From Ascaris suum (taxonomy: Eukaryota; Nematoda; Chromadorea; Rhabditida; Ascarididae): DNA of 64,000 bases. Positions 23,141 through 38,695 of the stretch are shown piece after piece (the first letter of the stretch is position 1; each line of letters starts with the position of its first letter). Location of the stretch: positions 9,022,336 through 9,086,335 of the forward strand of contig CM024174.1 in assembly GCA_013433145.1 (NCBI GenBank). The letters are read 5' to 3'. The translations under genes were made by a program, and so were the position numbers. The notes below the pieces were generated by a model, which had not been told where the DNA came from, did not search any database, and was given only the letters and a program-made list of their open reading frames with translations.

Positions 23141-26100
23141 ACGGATATTACACTTGAAGGAGACTCAGAAGAGTGACCGATTACTAATGAGACGGTGGAT
23201 TTCTTACCAATGATCCCACGTACTGCAGGTACGACGTTGCTGTGATTAAGGGACTTTCAAGCAGGACAGTCATGCTGCGAATGCGAACCACTTAGGGAGC
23301 ATAGGGAAATCAAATGTGAGGTCAAGAAAACAGGTATATTGAACGCCTATTGTGCGCTTAATGGAATTGTTGCTGAAAAGTAGGGGCGTCTGTGAGCGTT
23401 GAATAATAAATAGACGGTTCTAGGTGTTTCATAAATTATGCAAATTGCAGTACATCTGTTAAATTCTCTATGTCCAGCTTGCTGCCAAGTTTTCTTTTTC
23501 GGTCACGTTGGAATATTTATGAAAATAATAAACGCACTTACCGTGTCATAGCCATTAATACTTGGCTGTTGTAGTTGCTGATTCTGTTTCATCATATCAG
23601 TGGAGGCAGCAATAAATTGTGCCACTTGGCAACGCAGTACGGTCTGTCATGAAGTAATTTATCAGTTTAGTCGAAATGAAATATAGAAGAATAAAGTGAT
23701 CAGTATCAAACAAAGCATTGGCTTCGACGAGCGTGCCACAGCTACAAAAGCAACTCAACTGATCGTTTATCTCTAATAATGAAGTGAACAACAAAAACTG
23801 CAAAATCAGGAGATTCATAAACAAGAAGAAACAACGTTGAATGCCCTTTTTCAGCATGAGCCTTCAATGAGAGGGCCTCCTGGAAAAATGACATAGATCG
23901 CTCGATGATTTCCGACTGCGAGGAGAACATCGTAGTGGGCCTACGGTCCAGAAATCACCCTCCCCGGGAGCATAAGAGGAGAGGAGGAGGTGGGCAATCT
24001 GACATTCTCGTCATTTTCCCCCTCCCCGATTCGAGAAAAACTTGGTTCAGCGGTCAGTGCAGAAGCGTATGTTCTATAGTGCTGCTGATATGTTAAAAAT
24101 GAGTTAAATTTTTGAGGTTCCTATATGTGGCCGTCATTACACCGTCTTTTCGTGGTGCAGGGGTCAGAAGGACTTCATGCTTTTCCTTCCACGAAACGAG
24201 CACAATAACTGGTCTGACGTCTCATGTGCCAAAGGCTCGGAGATCACAGTGCGAGTTTTTCGTCACTAAACTGGTTGGAGAAGTGGGATGTGTTTTTCAT
24301 CAGCGGGAAGGTCAGGAATTGATATATGAGAGTGTAATGTGGAATTTCCCGTTCAACAAACATAAAGTGTTACGTGACTTTCCTTGTTCGGAAGTCTTCC
24401 ATAAAATTGTTGTAATGCCATCAGTTTCCGCTGATTAAATTTCGTACAGAAAGAGCGGTATCATTTCATTATCTTGAGCTATTTGCATAATAGCTATTAC
24501 AACATCAACACGCTCTTTTTCATTCACGGGCACACTTTATTATCTCCGTTTGAAATCCTTGAAAAATAAAAAAGCGAGTAAATAGGTTCATATGTCTTCG
24601 TTAGTTTTACACACGAATGGATAAATTTTCATGTTTTTTCCCTACCTGTCATTCGTCATTAATCCTCTTTTCTTCTACAAGATAATATAAAATGATACGG
24701 CGCAAAACACGATTTTTTTAACCACGGAAGGGAATTGCGAACAAATGTTAGTGAAGGTTTGCTCTTTGAAGAAAATCTCCGAGGAGAAACCATTCAAACT
24801 GTAATACTTTTATGAACAGGATCAGTGTATGTTAATTGACAAGATACTCGTTTTTGTTAAATTACAAGATATCCGTTGGAAGGCTTGGAAACCGACCTCA
24901 GTGTCATCAATTTTTGATCATGGTAATAAGAATGAGATGGTCATGGATAACGAGTTCCAATTAATAAACATGCATAAATCTCAACGCTGAGCATCAAGTG
25001 TGCCTCAGAGGGAGTGACTGATAGCAACGCTAAAAGATCCCATAAAATCTTCACTCTTGCATTACGTACGAAAAAATTGACCTTTTTTTGCCAATCGAAC
25101 ATAACAAATCGTACGGCACTTGTTTTACATGATAAGCAACCCAAAACAATATTTAAATGCTGCATTGTTCGTTGCCCAATTGCTGGATTGCTTTTCAGAA
25201 CTTGTATCAAGCTGGCCGCAAATCATTCCTAGCACATTAATATGATGGCATTCAATAGAAGTCAAAAAAACTTTCTCACTATGAAGTGGCAAGAAATCCG
25301 TAGATACTTGCTGTGGAAAAACGGATGGCACAATAAAGGCGTATTCAATGATCCCTTATACGCTGACTCATCAAACGTATAAACGTTTTATTGAGCTAAG
25401 TGAATTAGATGAATGCGCACAAATGTGATCGTAGAAAGCACGACAATGTACTTGACGTAGAATCGGGGCAAATGATTAACGTGCGCCCGCGCGTTTTATA
25501 GGCGCTGTTCTTCATTTAGCTCATGGGTCTTCGGTTAAGAAAATAATTTCGTTAAAGGAAATAACCTGGTTACGTAATAATCAGTTTTAACGGTTCGCAT
25601 ACTAGGTCTCATGTTAGTGCAATGCGACAAGTAAGTGAAAAAGTATTGGCGTTCTGATATGATGTAGTTGAGTGAGAAGGATCAGAGATTAAAGAAACCG
25701 GAAATGTGATTAGATTGATCAGTGAAGTTAACGAATTCGCTATGAACGCCAAAGTGCGAAACATTCTCATGGACAGAATAAATGAGAGGAATAAAATTAT
25801 CGTAATTGACGTAAAGACCACATGAATGCACAAGCAGTAGAGCAGATCAAACACCAGCAATGAAATTCTCGGCTAACGCTATCATGGACAGGTATTTCAT
25901 TACGGCACTATCTTTCCGAAGGGGAGTGTGCATTCATTGAAAAATTCATTCATACTACAGTCAGAAATTCGATTTTCCTAAGAATATTTCAAAGCGATAG
26001 ATGGATTTTAGAAGATAAGTGCTTTCTGTATGTTCAGGTGTTGCATCTATGTTTTTCAGACCATTCGAGATGGTTGCAGCAGAATAAAAGCAAACCGCAA

Positions 26101-28151
26101 TAAGGCAGTCGATCGGAGCATAAGCACAAATGGAAAAGGAAAAGCGAAAAACACCGAAGCCCAAAAGCAGAAGGGTTCCTAGACATTTTCAGAAGTGAAG
26201 GCATTTATGCCAGGGAATAAAACGTTTGGGAACTGAATTTATTAAAAATAAAGGAATTTTCTTTAATAAAATCTCAAGTATTAGAATGCAAAATTTTTCG
26301 GAATGGAAGGAAACATGTGCGCGTTGAGCGTAACATCGGAGTTCACTGGCGCTAATATTACACATTTGATCAAAAGCTTCTTCGCTGATTTAGCCAAGAG
26401 CATCTTTCATATTCATCATCGCAAAACTAGCAGCGCTGATAAAACTGAGCAAATTGCCGAAGACAATCAATCCTGCGTTGCTCTGTTTTTATCCAATTTC
26501 GAGTACTCTCAGGATTCGTACAAAGGATAAAAACGAACGCCGAACTGATTCAAACAAACCTTTCAGGAAGATGAACAGTACTTGAAAGAACGGAGCTGTC
26601 GTACGTCTCATGGCCTCGAAATTCAGACATTAAGTTTGTGGAGAACTGAACGCATCACATATTTCCACGTGCTATTTGTAATAGAAAGTCGGTTACTGAC
26701 CGTTGATTTTCGAATGTACCAAACGCACATTATTGTACTTGCGCATGCACAAGAAAAGAGGTAGAGAGAACGGCGGGGGTGAGCAAGAAGAGTGGTGGAA
26801 AGAGGGATAGTAGGATTGAACGTTTACCTACTTCGCAGAGGCGACAGAAAAATGTGCACAAATGGTGCACTGAAACGTACATATGATGAAAATATTTGAC
26901 TTTTTTAAATTTATTGTAGTACTGCAATGTGTAGAGATCGCCGCCGTGAGGCTATTCACGGAAGGAATACGGCTGGCGAGAAACGTTGAACATCATTTAT
27001 TGAACGAAGAGCTGCTAGATTAATATTTAGCTGTTCGATGCATAAAGAAACTGTTTATACGAATGCACAATTGACACCGTTTCTCACATTTTCTCATCAC
27101 TGCAAGAATTCACTGAAAATATTTCATTAATGGAGGAACGCTATCGATTTTATTGGAACACAGTTCATACATTCACGTATACTACATACAGAAGGCAAAA
27201 AATGTTGTTCACAATGGTGTGAGCAAGAACAACATTTTTGACATTTCGCCGGAACTAAGTTTTGTGTACAATCCGTGAAAGCCATGTTTAGCCGAGTTTG
27301 CGGGAAGCAGTTTTTGAGCGAAATTTAGGGAAGCCCCATGTGATTGAAATTTATGAAAAGTGACAGTTTTCCAATTTTTGTCTGTGATTACCAAAAATAA
27401 CCGTACTTGTAGGGAAAAAATGTGGCAAAATCTATTCGAAGCCGACTATAGAAGAATGGAAAATCGAAAAAAAAAAACTCGAACGCGAGTAGTGCACCAT
27501 GCAAAGTGATTCAAGGAGCCAAGAGCATACAGGCAGGATAAAAGACTGTCCAGCACGTCTCATGAGGCTAGCCTAAGGCAAAATCGGGAGGATATGAAAG
27601 AGGTACATGTGCTCACGTATTCATTCCAGTTTCTAGACCGGTCTTAAGGCCGATTAGGTTTAAGGGTGGCCGTTGGAGTGCGCGAGGTGATCGGCGGTAG
27701 CATAAAGTTCGGCTTTGGAATCGTGCTGGCGGTTGAAGCTATCAAGGTGTCCCTTCTTGTTTGTCACCTTGCTGTATAAGTGTGATAAAACTGTTCGCCC
27801 ATTATGGCTGTGCTATCTCGCAATTTACTTGACCGCAGCTCTATAAAGTGTGCAGATCCTCAAGAAACCCTGCACGGCTAGACGAGCTAAGGGGAGTTGA
27901 ATTTTACACCATAACATTCAGAAAATTTTCAAAATGAACCTATCGATTAAATTACGCTCGCTGATTGTAACATCGGTACCCTAACTGAACATCTATACTG
28001 CATAAACAGTAAGTAAAACAGGTATCAATGAGCACCACTTATGCGTCATTTAATTACTGGGATCAAGTTTTTGTAGCCAGACCATCACTGCAAACACAAG
28101 ACGTCTGCAGGATGTCTATTTCTGCAGAAGGACAGAGTTAGATTAGAACAT
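23141..28151. other. No gene confidently recognised
   Basis: About 5 kb. Plus-strand frames at 24112-24438 (GVRRTSCFSFHETSTITG...) and a hydrophobic minus-strand frame at 25609-25860 were considered but lack splice support. The stretch 27620-27780 is G+C-richer and closed in all frames; it is not recognised as any RNA. Confidence 0.35.
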
Positions 28152-28169
28152 GTTTTCTGGAACAACTAA

Positions 28170-28331
28170 TGGAATCTGACATTGGATACGCCGGCTACAT
28201 GAGATCTCTCGGTGCCGACGTATGCAAAGAAATATATGCACACAAGAACAACGAACACTTAAACATTAGATCAAGAGCAGTGAGAGTGTACGGCTCGCTT
28301 GGTGACATGACACAACTTGGCTCAACTTAAA
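28170..28331 (+). CDS. Small ORF or exon, 53 codons from ATG, function unknown
   Basis: From an ATG at 28170 the frame reads MESDIGYAGYMRSLGADV and then KEIYAHKNNEHLNIRSRAV, ending TQLGST before TAA. It stays open upstream of the ATG to about 28150 (RTCFLEQL). A GTATGC after GAD offers a donor, so the true exon may be shorter. Mixed composition with G+C-rich third positions relative to the flanks suggests coding. No domain recognised. Confidence 0.3.
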
Positions 28332-31091
<2,760 letters not shown>

Positions 31092-31281
31092 AACTTGCAA
31101 AAGCGCATTATAAATTATAGCAAATATACTAGAGCGCATAAAAAATGGAAATACGCAAAACCGAATAAAAAAGAAAGATGAACATAGAAGGTTGCGGAAA
31201 ACCTTAGTTTAAGGTCGGTCATACAGATAACTCAAAAGAAACATCTCTACGGCCACTCTGTCAAACACAGGAAGCGTTGCA

Positions 31282-31335
31282 ATGTCGCATCTCTTTACAT
31301 CGCAAGTATTACAATTGCGTCAGGTGCAATCAAAG
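31282..31335 (+). CDS. Possible first exon (18 codons), function unknown
   Basis: An ATG frame reads MSHLFTSQVLQLRQVQSK and ends exactly at AAG/GTGAGT, a strong donor, in phase 0. No following exon was found, so this is a candidate start exon only. It lies 190 bp after the AT microsatellite. Confidence 0.25.
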
Positions 31336-32318
31336 GTGAGTCGTGAAGTACAACACGATATGGCGTTGTCAAATGCTATCGTCGTTCAAAATTCTATTTT
31401 TAAGCACAAATTTTTGCGGTCCCTATTGTGACCACAATCGCTGCACAAATTATGTAATTCCACAAATTTTTTTCAAGTGCACATTTGCAAAATTCTTTTG
31501 CATATTGTCGCATACAAAATTCCCTATTGAAAGCGATTTGAGTAACACTGTTAAGTATCATAACGCAACATAGTAGATATTATCAATTTTGCGTATTTGC
31601 ACTCATTATTTTCTTCATTAAACAATTTCGGGTGGCAGAAGTTGCGCAATTCTACAGAATGTGCATATGACTCTATAAAATGTATGATAAGAACTCCGAT
31701 AAAAGCATTCGGAGGTGATGAGTACAAGAATTGTTTCTATTTCGTGCGTATATACAATTATATCGAATTAGGTAGTTTTAGGAGTAGATATTTCAGCAAT
31801 GAGAAGTAATGTTTTATCGTGTGCTCATCACTTTACAATGATAGTGAATGCTTTGAGATAAGGCACTTTTGCACTTTTTTTCATAAACAAGCCCCTTTGC
31901 ATTAATTTGCACAAATTAACCCAACGTTGCTTCCAGTGCAGAATTATACAAAAGATATTCCTAAAACTGCATCGGATAAACAGAATAAAGTTTATAAACA
32001 GACTTATAGAGAAGAAATAAAGAGAAAAGAATAAAGTTAGGATAGAGAGAACGATTCGATTTTGTATCACATCACATTAACCTAAACAATGGCCGCTATA
32101 ATATACGAATGCTTTTTGGCCATTCTCTGGAAAGAGAACGGCTAACCGCACAAAGTGTTGATAATTAATGCAAGATCACTCAAAAAAATCAACAAATTCA
32201 CAATATGAACGATAATAACCGAGATGTAATATTATCTTTTGAAGATATTTTAAATTTAATCGATCCGGAGTAGACCTTTAGGAAATACCGTTTCGTCTTG
32301 TTTACAAAACGGCATAAT

Positions 32319-32333
32319 CCCCCCCCCCCCCCC
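32319..32333 (+). repeat. Poly-C tract, 15 C
   Basis: Fifteen consecutive C bases in A+T-rich sequence. Confidence 0.95.
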
Positions 32334-32895
32334 GTCTTACCTTTACTTCCATATCGTCCATAAGGTTTCACGTCCAAGTGACGCCGAATAAATGTTTTTT
32401 TGATATTGAAGACGGAGTCGTGCATCAATCTATTCGATAGTTTAAAAAACAGCACTGAAATAACAATATTAATACATGATTGATCAGCCATCAACGCACT
32501 TTTAATGACGATTTGAGGGAAAATTCGTTAACACAATTTTTTAGCCGACAGTGCGAATCAATTTAGAAGTTGATGGGCGTTACCCCAATTTATTTTTAGG
32601 GCAGAATATGTGCAAAATATGTGAGGGGAATTTCTTTTTTTTTTCAAGAATAAGCATCGCTTGCAATGGGTGGACATGCACATATGCTGGGAGGTATAGA
32701 AATACCGACACCGACGGTTCTTTCAATCTAGATGCAATACTTTGGAAATGACGCCAAAAGGCGGTAATTATTTGATGACATATCGAATAGGAGAATCATG
32801 AAATTTGTTTAAAGAAATATGTACTAGGAAAGTATTACAAGTAATTTTGAGATGAGAGCAGTTGTTTTGGCCCTCGAGAGAGCCGAGTAAAAAAT

Positions 32896-33149
32896 AATTC
32901 AGCTGTCCAATTTAGTGCGGGCAAAGTTGTTTTAATTTCACTTTCTTAATATTTCATTAGATCATTTGTGGTAGAATATTGATATCGATTTCCCATCTGA
33001 AGCATTTTCAAAAATTCAGTATAACATGCAAAATCACACCCAACCATATTTAAGCTTGGAGCAGTTGTAAACGCGTTAGATTTACATTTTATGGTCGAGA
33101 GCTGTAAAAAATTCAGCTGTCCAGTTTAGTGCGGGCAAAGTTGTTTTGA
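32896..33149 (+). repeat. Direct repeat pair, about 39 bp, spaced by 214 bp
   Basis: The stretch at 32896-32934 (begins AATTCAGCTGTCCA, continues to AAAGTTGTTTT) recurs at 33110-33148 with one or two mismatches. A weaker resemblance to the sequence following the first copy is seen near 33530. The unit is not recognised as a known element. Confidence 0.75.
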
Positions 33150-36100
33150 TAAGATTCAGCAATCGTAGCCGGTTGTTCGTACAATGACTGTGAGCGAGTG
33201 TACGGGAGTAACGGTTGGTGCAGATATTTGATTCAATTTCAACTCATCAGAATCGATAAAACTTTTAGAGTGTAGTTTCAGAGAATTTCAACCGATTTGA
33301 AATTTCGCAATAAATTCAATTAACAAATGGCAAAGGGTGGTCGAATTGCAAACGAAGAGAAAAGAATGGGCAAATGCTGCCATACAACGGCTACCGTAAA
33401 ATTTGCTTTCTGTAACTAATTGGTGGGATCTTATGCGTCAATAGGCAGAAAAAAAATCGGAAAACGAAAGTTGCCGTCATACCGCTGACCTGTTGCGCAG
33501 ATCGTCGACCGGAAAAAACCCCATTCAAAATTGTTTTCTTTAATTTGACTTTCTTATTTCATAGCATCTCTGAGCATCACTAGAACGGGCCTTTGCCTTC
33601 ACCCGATGAGTAGAACGAAACCGATCGTTGCAAAGGTTAACTATGACACTGTACACATCGAATGCAATCGTCGCATGTTTTCTGACTGGGGAGTTGCAAC
33701 CTAGATGCACACATATACACGTGCATATGCAGACGTGAACGCACAAGTCAGTATAATGATGGGAACTCCGTGTGCAGATGCAGATAGAAGTACACTCATA
33801 TACAGCAATATTTTGCCATAATTCGTTCTTTTTTCTTGCAAAAGTATACCTGGAAGCTGTTGAAACCTACAGAAAATACCCCAGATCTTGCTTGAATTGG
33901 CGCATTTTTCAGTGAAGCTTAATGGAGTTTTTACATCCAGCAGCATTCCTGACTATGTCACCTATTCCTCGATTTTCCATGAATACACTGCAGCAGCTAA
34001 AGTAACGCAGTTGCCTATACATGTGTAACGTTTCACGTCAATAGCCACGGAGACGCAACAGCAGTTAATGCAGAATGGAAGAACACAGAGGTTGCTATTA
34101 AATAGTCCAATAAAAAAGAAGATAAAAGTAGCCTTAGAAAGTTGCAAAGTGCAATGTGGCCTCTCAACGGTAACAGTTATTCCAAGTGCGACAATTTTAG
34201 CGGTCTTTTTCGCTACGCGGGACTAAAAAATGCCAAACCGACAATTCTTGGCTTGGATATAGCAGAGGGTGAAAAGGTCCTCAGTAACAACGGTCAAAGA
34301 TTAACTAACCGCATCTCAGAAGCAGGGTGCATATCACCGTGTTGCTGGAAAAAAATACTAGCAAAATTTTCAATTTCAATGGTCGCAAGCTGTTGAAAAG
34401 GGCTGTCAACAAGTACATTGAAGGGTTCTTTGGTTTTCTAGAAGCGTTTGTTTCCAGCAATGCTCAGAAAACTTAATGCAGTCAGCAGAAAGCTAGTTCC
34501 ACACAATGAGAGTAAGACTGAGATTTCAAATCGGAAGGAGGAGAAAGGAGGAAAGTTGGTGGTGACGATACGCATTCATTGCACCTCATGTTTTTTTCGA
34601 ACGATTTAATCATAACGGTGAATGATCAGGCACATCCTCTTGCTGGATGAAGAACGTCCGCTCGAAGCACTGCTTAGAGAAATGTTATAACCGTCGTGGT
34701 GATCTGGACTATTCGCCTCTGATCAAAGAGCACTAATTAGCGCATTAGATAATAGGCAACACGATGCGTAAACCAAAAACGTGAAGCGGTCGTCGAAGTT
34801 ATGGTGGCACTTAGAAGTTTTCAGTCACTTCACCTCATAGCAAGTGTTTGACGCTCGGCTGCACCAAAATCATTCATTAAAATTCCTCGAGGATTTGGTC
34901 GATCGAGTGAGATTTTTATTCGCCGATTTCTCAAAATGAATTCTTATGAAGTAATTTTGGCGAACATATGTAGAAAGTATTGTTTTGTATAAGATGACAT
35001 CATCATCTCGTAGTAAAAAATTATACATGAGGTAATAGCAAGGAAGAAATGCGCTGGACGCAGCACTGCAAAGCAGTCAACATATATGCGCGGGGACATC
35101 AGAAAGAAAACGAGGCGTCGAAACCGAAAGAAACAGCCAGCGTTCTTTAAATTTCACTTTCTTTTGAGCATTATGTTCGCGCCATTAAATTTAAGCGATA
35201 AGCATACCAACATTTTGCAAACTTCGAGAATTGCCGAAAGGCATGGAATTTGATGAATTTTCTGGGAAGCTTCATTTTAAGAGAAAGGCTGCAAGTTTTT
35301 AAAAAAAAGGAAGAAAAAGCGACATTTCTGAAATCAAATGAGTTTCAGTATGCCCTTACGCACTATACAAGACCTACTAAGTATTCACCACGATGGTTAT
35401 TTCAGTGAACGTCCGTCCACTCAGATTTAATAATACTCGACATTCGTCGTGAGGAGGGTCTGCGCTATGCATCGCGTTGAATATACCTCACCAAAATAAA
35501 ATGCAACAAAAAGAAACGAAACATAGAAAAGTAAAACTGAAATGAGCATAACTTTCATTTACAATATCCATCAAAGGTATATGTGAATAAAATATTGCCA
35601 ACTGTTGACTAACGTTTCAGCCGTCTGCCGGTGACATGCGTTCCCCACAAAAGAAGCTCATTTCGCGAATAGTGCGTAACGGCAATGATCGAGTTGCAAC
35701 GAAAAGTAACTCACCAACTGTTGGTTAGTAATGAAGATTGTTCTATGTAGTTTATGCTTGATTCTTTGCAGCAAACAGCTAAACTTTGCTTACAGAACTC
35801 TGTTAATGCTTTTTGCTGTGATTGTAAAGGGAGAAGAATGGAACGATGATAACGACGCACTATAAGCGATGCGATGATGATGATGAAGAAGCCGTAGCCG
35901 TTTCGAGGGTTGTTTATATAGCCCTTGAAACTCATAGGCACGTTCATTTAGAATCACGATCGGAAGCGGATATCTTCTTTTCTCTGCACTTGGTCGTCAC
36001 CGGAAACTGGGCGATTCATCGGTTCAGACGAATATCTTGATCTAGCGGCGCCTGCTTGGCACCGGAAGCCAGACCGATTCATCGCCGATCTTTACAGTGA

Positions 36101-38637
36101 TTATTAAAAGTGGTTCTGTTGGTGGCGAACGATGTTCCTTTTCACAATATCCGAACCCCGTGGAAATAGGTTCAACTGTTTTTGTTTTGCTTGAAAAGGC
36201 TAATTGTCATTGTGTTCATTGGTCTAACAGAACCTGTGATCATATATGAGCTTTGCGCAAGCAGATTCTTATAGATGTAGAAGCAAATGAGATATGCTGA
36301 ATGAAAAAAAAAAACAAACAGGGATAGCAGTACTTAACTCGGAATAAATTAATGTGATGAATCTAAAAGTAAATTTTTTTAAATATTATGGTTTCCTAAA
36401 AGGTAGTGAACTATACCTTGAATGCATGAGAAATTTATGCGCACATTATAACTCAGATTTTCCGGTCTAAAATTATCTCTACTCATATGGTGCTCTTCTG
36501 AGACTTCAACTGCACTTTGCTTGCGAGATCCTCATTTTATGTGAGAAAAGCTTGCATTACTGCAAGGAAAATTTCGTTCCAGAATGCTAATATTCGTAAG
36601 TGGTAGAAGGCGCAGCAATGTGTAAAAACGCTCTTATACAAACGGTGGAATGTAACGATTGAATTGGACAAAAAAAGTTTTGCAAGAAATAAAGAGAACG
36701 AGAAACACAGCTCGACAATAGCCTTCTGGGGATTCGTAGTTGATTATGCATAGTAGAATGCGGTGTAGCGAAATTTCTGGCCTGTGGTCGAGACAGCGCT
36801 GAGTCGGACGTACTACCATCCTCTCTGGCTATATATCGCGATCCTGACGCTGATAAAATCCCCCAGTAAATAAGATTTTATCGCGTCACACTATAGTTTA
36901 CGTAAAAAGCCTGCAAAAAAACAATGCGCATAAGCTCGAATCACATGAAGACGAGAAAAATTGCATGCAAAAGTACGCAAAAACATTTTACCACAACGTT
37001 ATCTATGCTCAAGCTCCTATTGTTTTATAAGAGCTGAAGAAACGACCTCACTAGATAGGCTATCATATATCAAAGCTGTATTCCAAATACAGCTCCATAA
37101 TTGCAGAGGAAATTATTAGTCACTTACTCGAAATCCAACAGAAGTGCCACAGCATAGCTTTGAAATTTGCTGAAGCAAAACCTTTTTCAAAAAATGGAAG
37201 AGTTGTCATGAACGCGACGTGGCACGCGCTTGCAAATTCCAACCCAGCAGGTCAACCGGTTATCCACATCATGAAACTCCAATAATTTGCATCCACATGA
37301 AAAAGGTGGGCTAATGTCGTGGCCGAACGATAGCATAATAAATTTGTTCTCTAAATTTTGCGGCGCCTTCAGTGATCAATCATTCCCAACGAAAATAAAG
37401 GATTATAACCGAGTAGAGGATAAAGTATCCGCCTGGTAGAGTTATATGCATCAAATTTCATGGCTGCAACTTTGGTGAATCTGAACTTAAAGCTGCAAAA
37501 CTGACGCGGAATCAGCGTTGCAGAGAGGAGAGTGGAATCGGGGCTTGCCTCTCACAAAATTGTCTCATGAGCAAGTGTGTTAACTAGTCACGAGGAAAAT
37601 TTTGATTAATAGGATTGTTATGTTATGTTATCGTTATTTCGAAAGTGAATATTATGGAAAGCAAATCCGCATTGATAAGGAGCACATCACTGAAAAAAAA
37701 AACTGAAAAAGAAAAAACAAAAGCTATTCCTTAACAAGTTTCATCTGAATCAAGTCTGATTATATGAGTTGTTTCCTTTGCGCTTTTTTGTTGAAAAGCA
37801 CAATGATGGGCAGCGTATCAAATTGGAAGCAAGAAACTGTGTGGCGAGATGATTTTAGAGCAGTTAGCTATTAATCGCTTCAATGAGAAATTTCAATTAA
37901 GCTTCCTTCCTCTTCATCAACTATTATTCCAGTCGGAAATAGCCACCCTCTCCCTCCCTCCACCCAAACTCTTCCATGAAATTGAATCTTGGTAGGTTTA
38001 TGCTAAAAATTTATGCATGGTCAGGACGTCAATTGGAATAAGGCGCCATCAAAATTTAAAAAAAAAAACGATCAGACGAACATTCGATCAAATGCATCAA
38101 ATACACCAATACGTCTATAAGCTCATCGCTTATTAAAGTGCAAAAGCAAGTGTGATGTTGCTAGGTCATATTTAATCGGCCCACATCAACGATGTTGGCA
38201 ATAACGCCTGCACGGGATCTTTACTGCGATCCACATTAACCGTGCAATAAGTGTAATTTTCATTCATAAGCATTGGCTATTACAAGCACATCTCCCACAA
38301 TCAGCAACTCGGTAATCGCAATCGCATTGACACACTCCAACGAGGTCTTCCGCCTTTCCCAATAATGAAATGGCAGAAAGTGGGGTCATAATTTCTGAGT
38401 TTCCATCTCATCCCTCGATGGACTTCAGATTCCGACAAATTTTAGGTATGTCTTAATTCCATCCATCGAGCAAACAACGTTGTACTGTATCTGATTTCTT
38501 TTGTATAGTATTATAGTTTTATTCTCAATATGTATAAAATCTTTTAAAGTTTTACTGCCAAAAATTATTGTACGCTATATCATATTTCTACCTGTGAGGT
38601 ATGAATGCAGTTTATTTGAGTGGCAGATATTGGTAGA

Positions 38638-38695
38638 ATGCAAGTGCGCATCGTTTGTTTATTAATGTTGTGTGTGTTCACTCCTCTATGTTTTG
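38638..38695 (+). CDS. Signal-peptide first exon of an unidentified secreted or membrane protein
   Basis: ATG at 38638 opens a 19-codon frame, MQVRIVCLLMLCVFTPLCF, which is a textbook signal peptide (Arg in the n-region, Leu/Val/Cys core). It ends in phase 1 at G/GTGAGT. A signal peptide that stops at a consensus donor is a common first-exon layout. The following exon would need to enter with two bases; none was identified before the SH2 exons, whose first exon enters with one base and so does not fit directly. An intermediate exon could bridge them. Confidence 0.4.

Larger units (their letters stand above)
31336..38637. other. Long region without a recognised gene
   Basis: About 7.3 kb, A+T-rich. 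It contains a 15-base C run (32319-32333) and a 39-bp direct repeat (32896 and 33110). Minus-strand frames ending at donor-like sites at about 35714 (NQQL/GTGAGT) and 37128 (CWIS/GTAAGT, preceded by an ATG) are weak exon candidates. None has a matching partner exon. No RNA gene was recognised. Confidence 0.35.

Noticed and set aside
25609..25860. Hydrophobic minus-strand frame resembling a fragment of a serpentine receptor.
   Set aside because: Composition explains the hydrophobicity; no receptor motif, no splice support and no partner exons.
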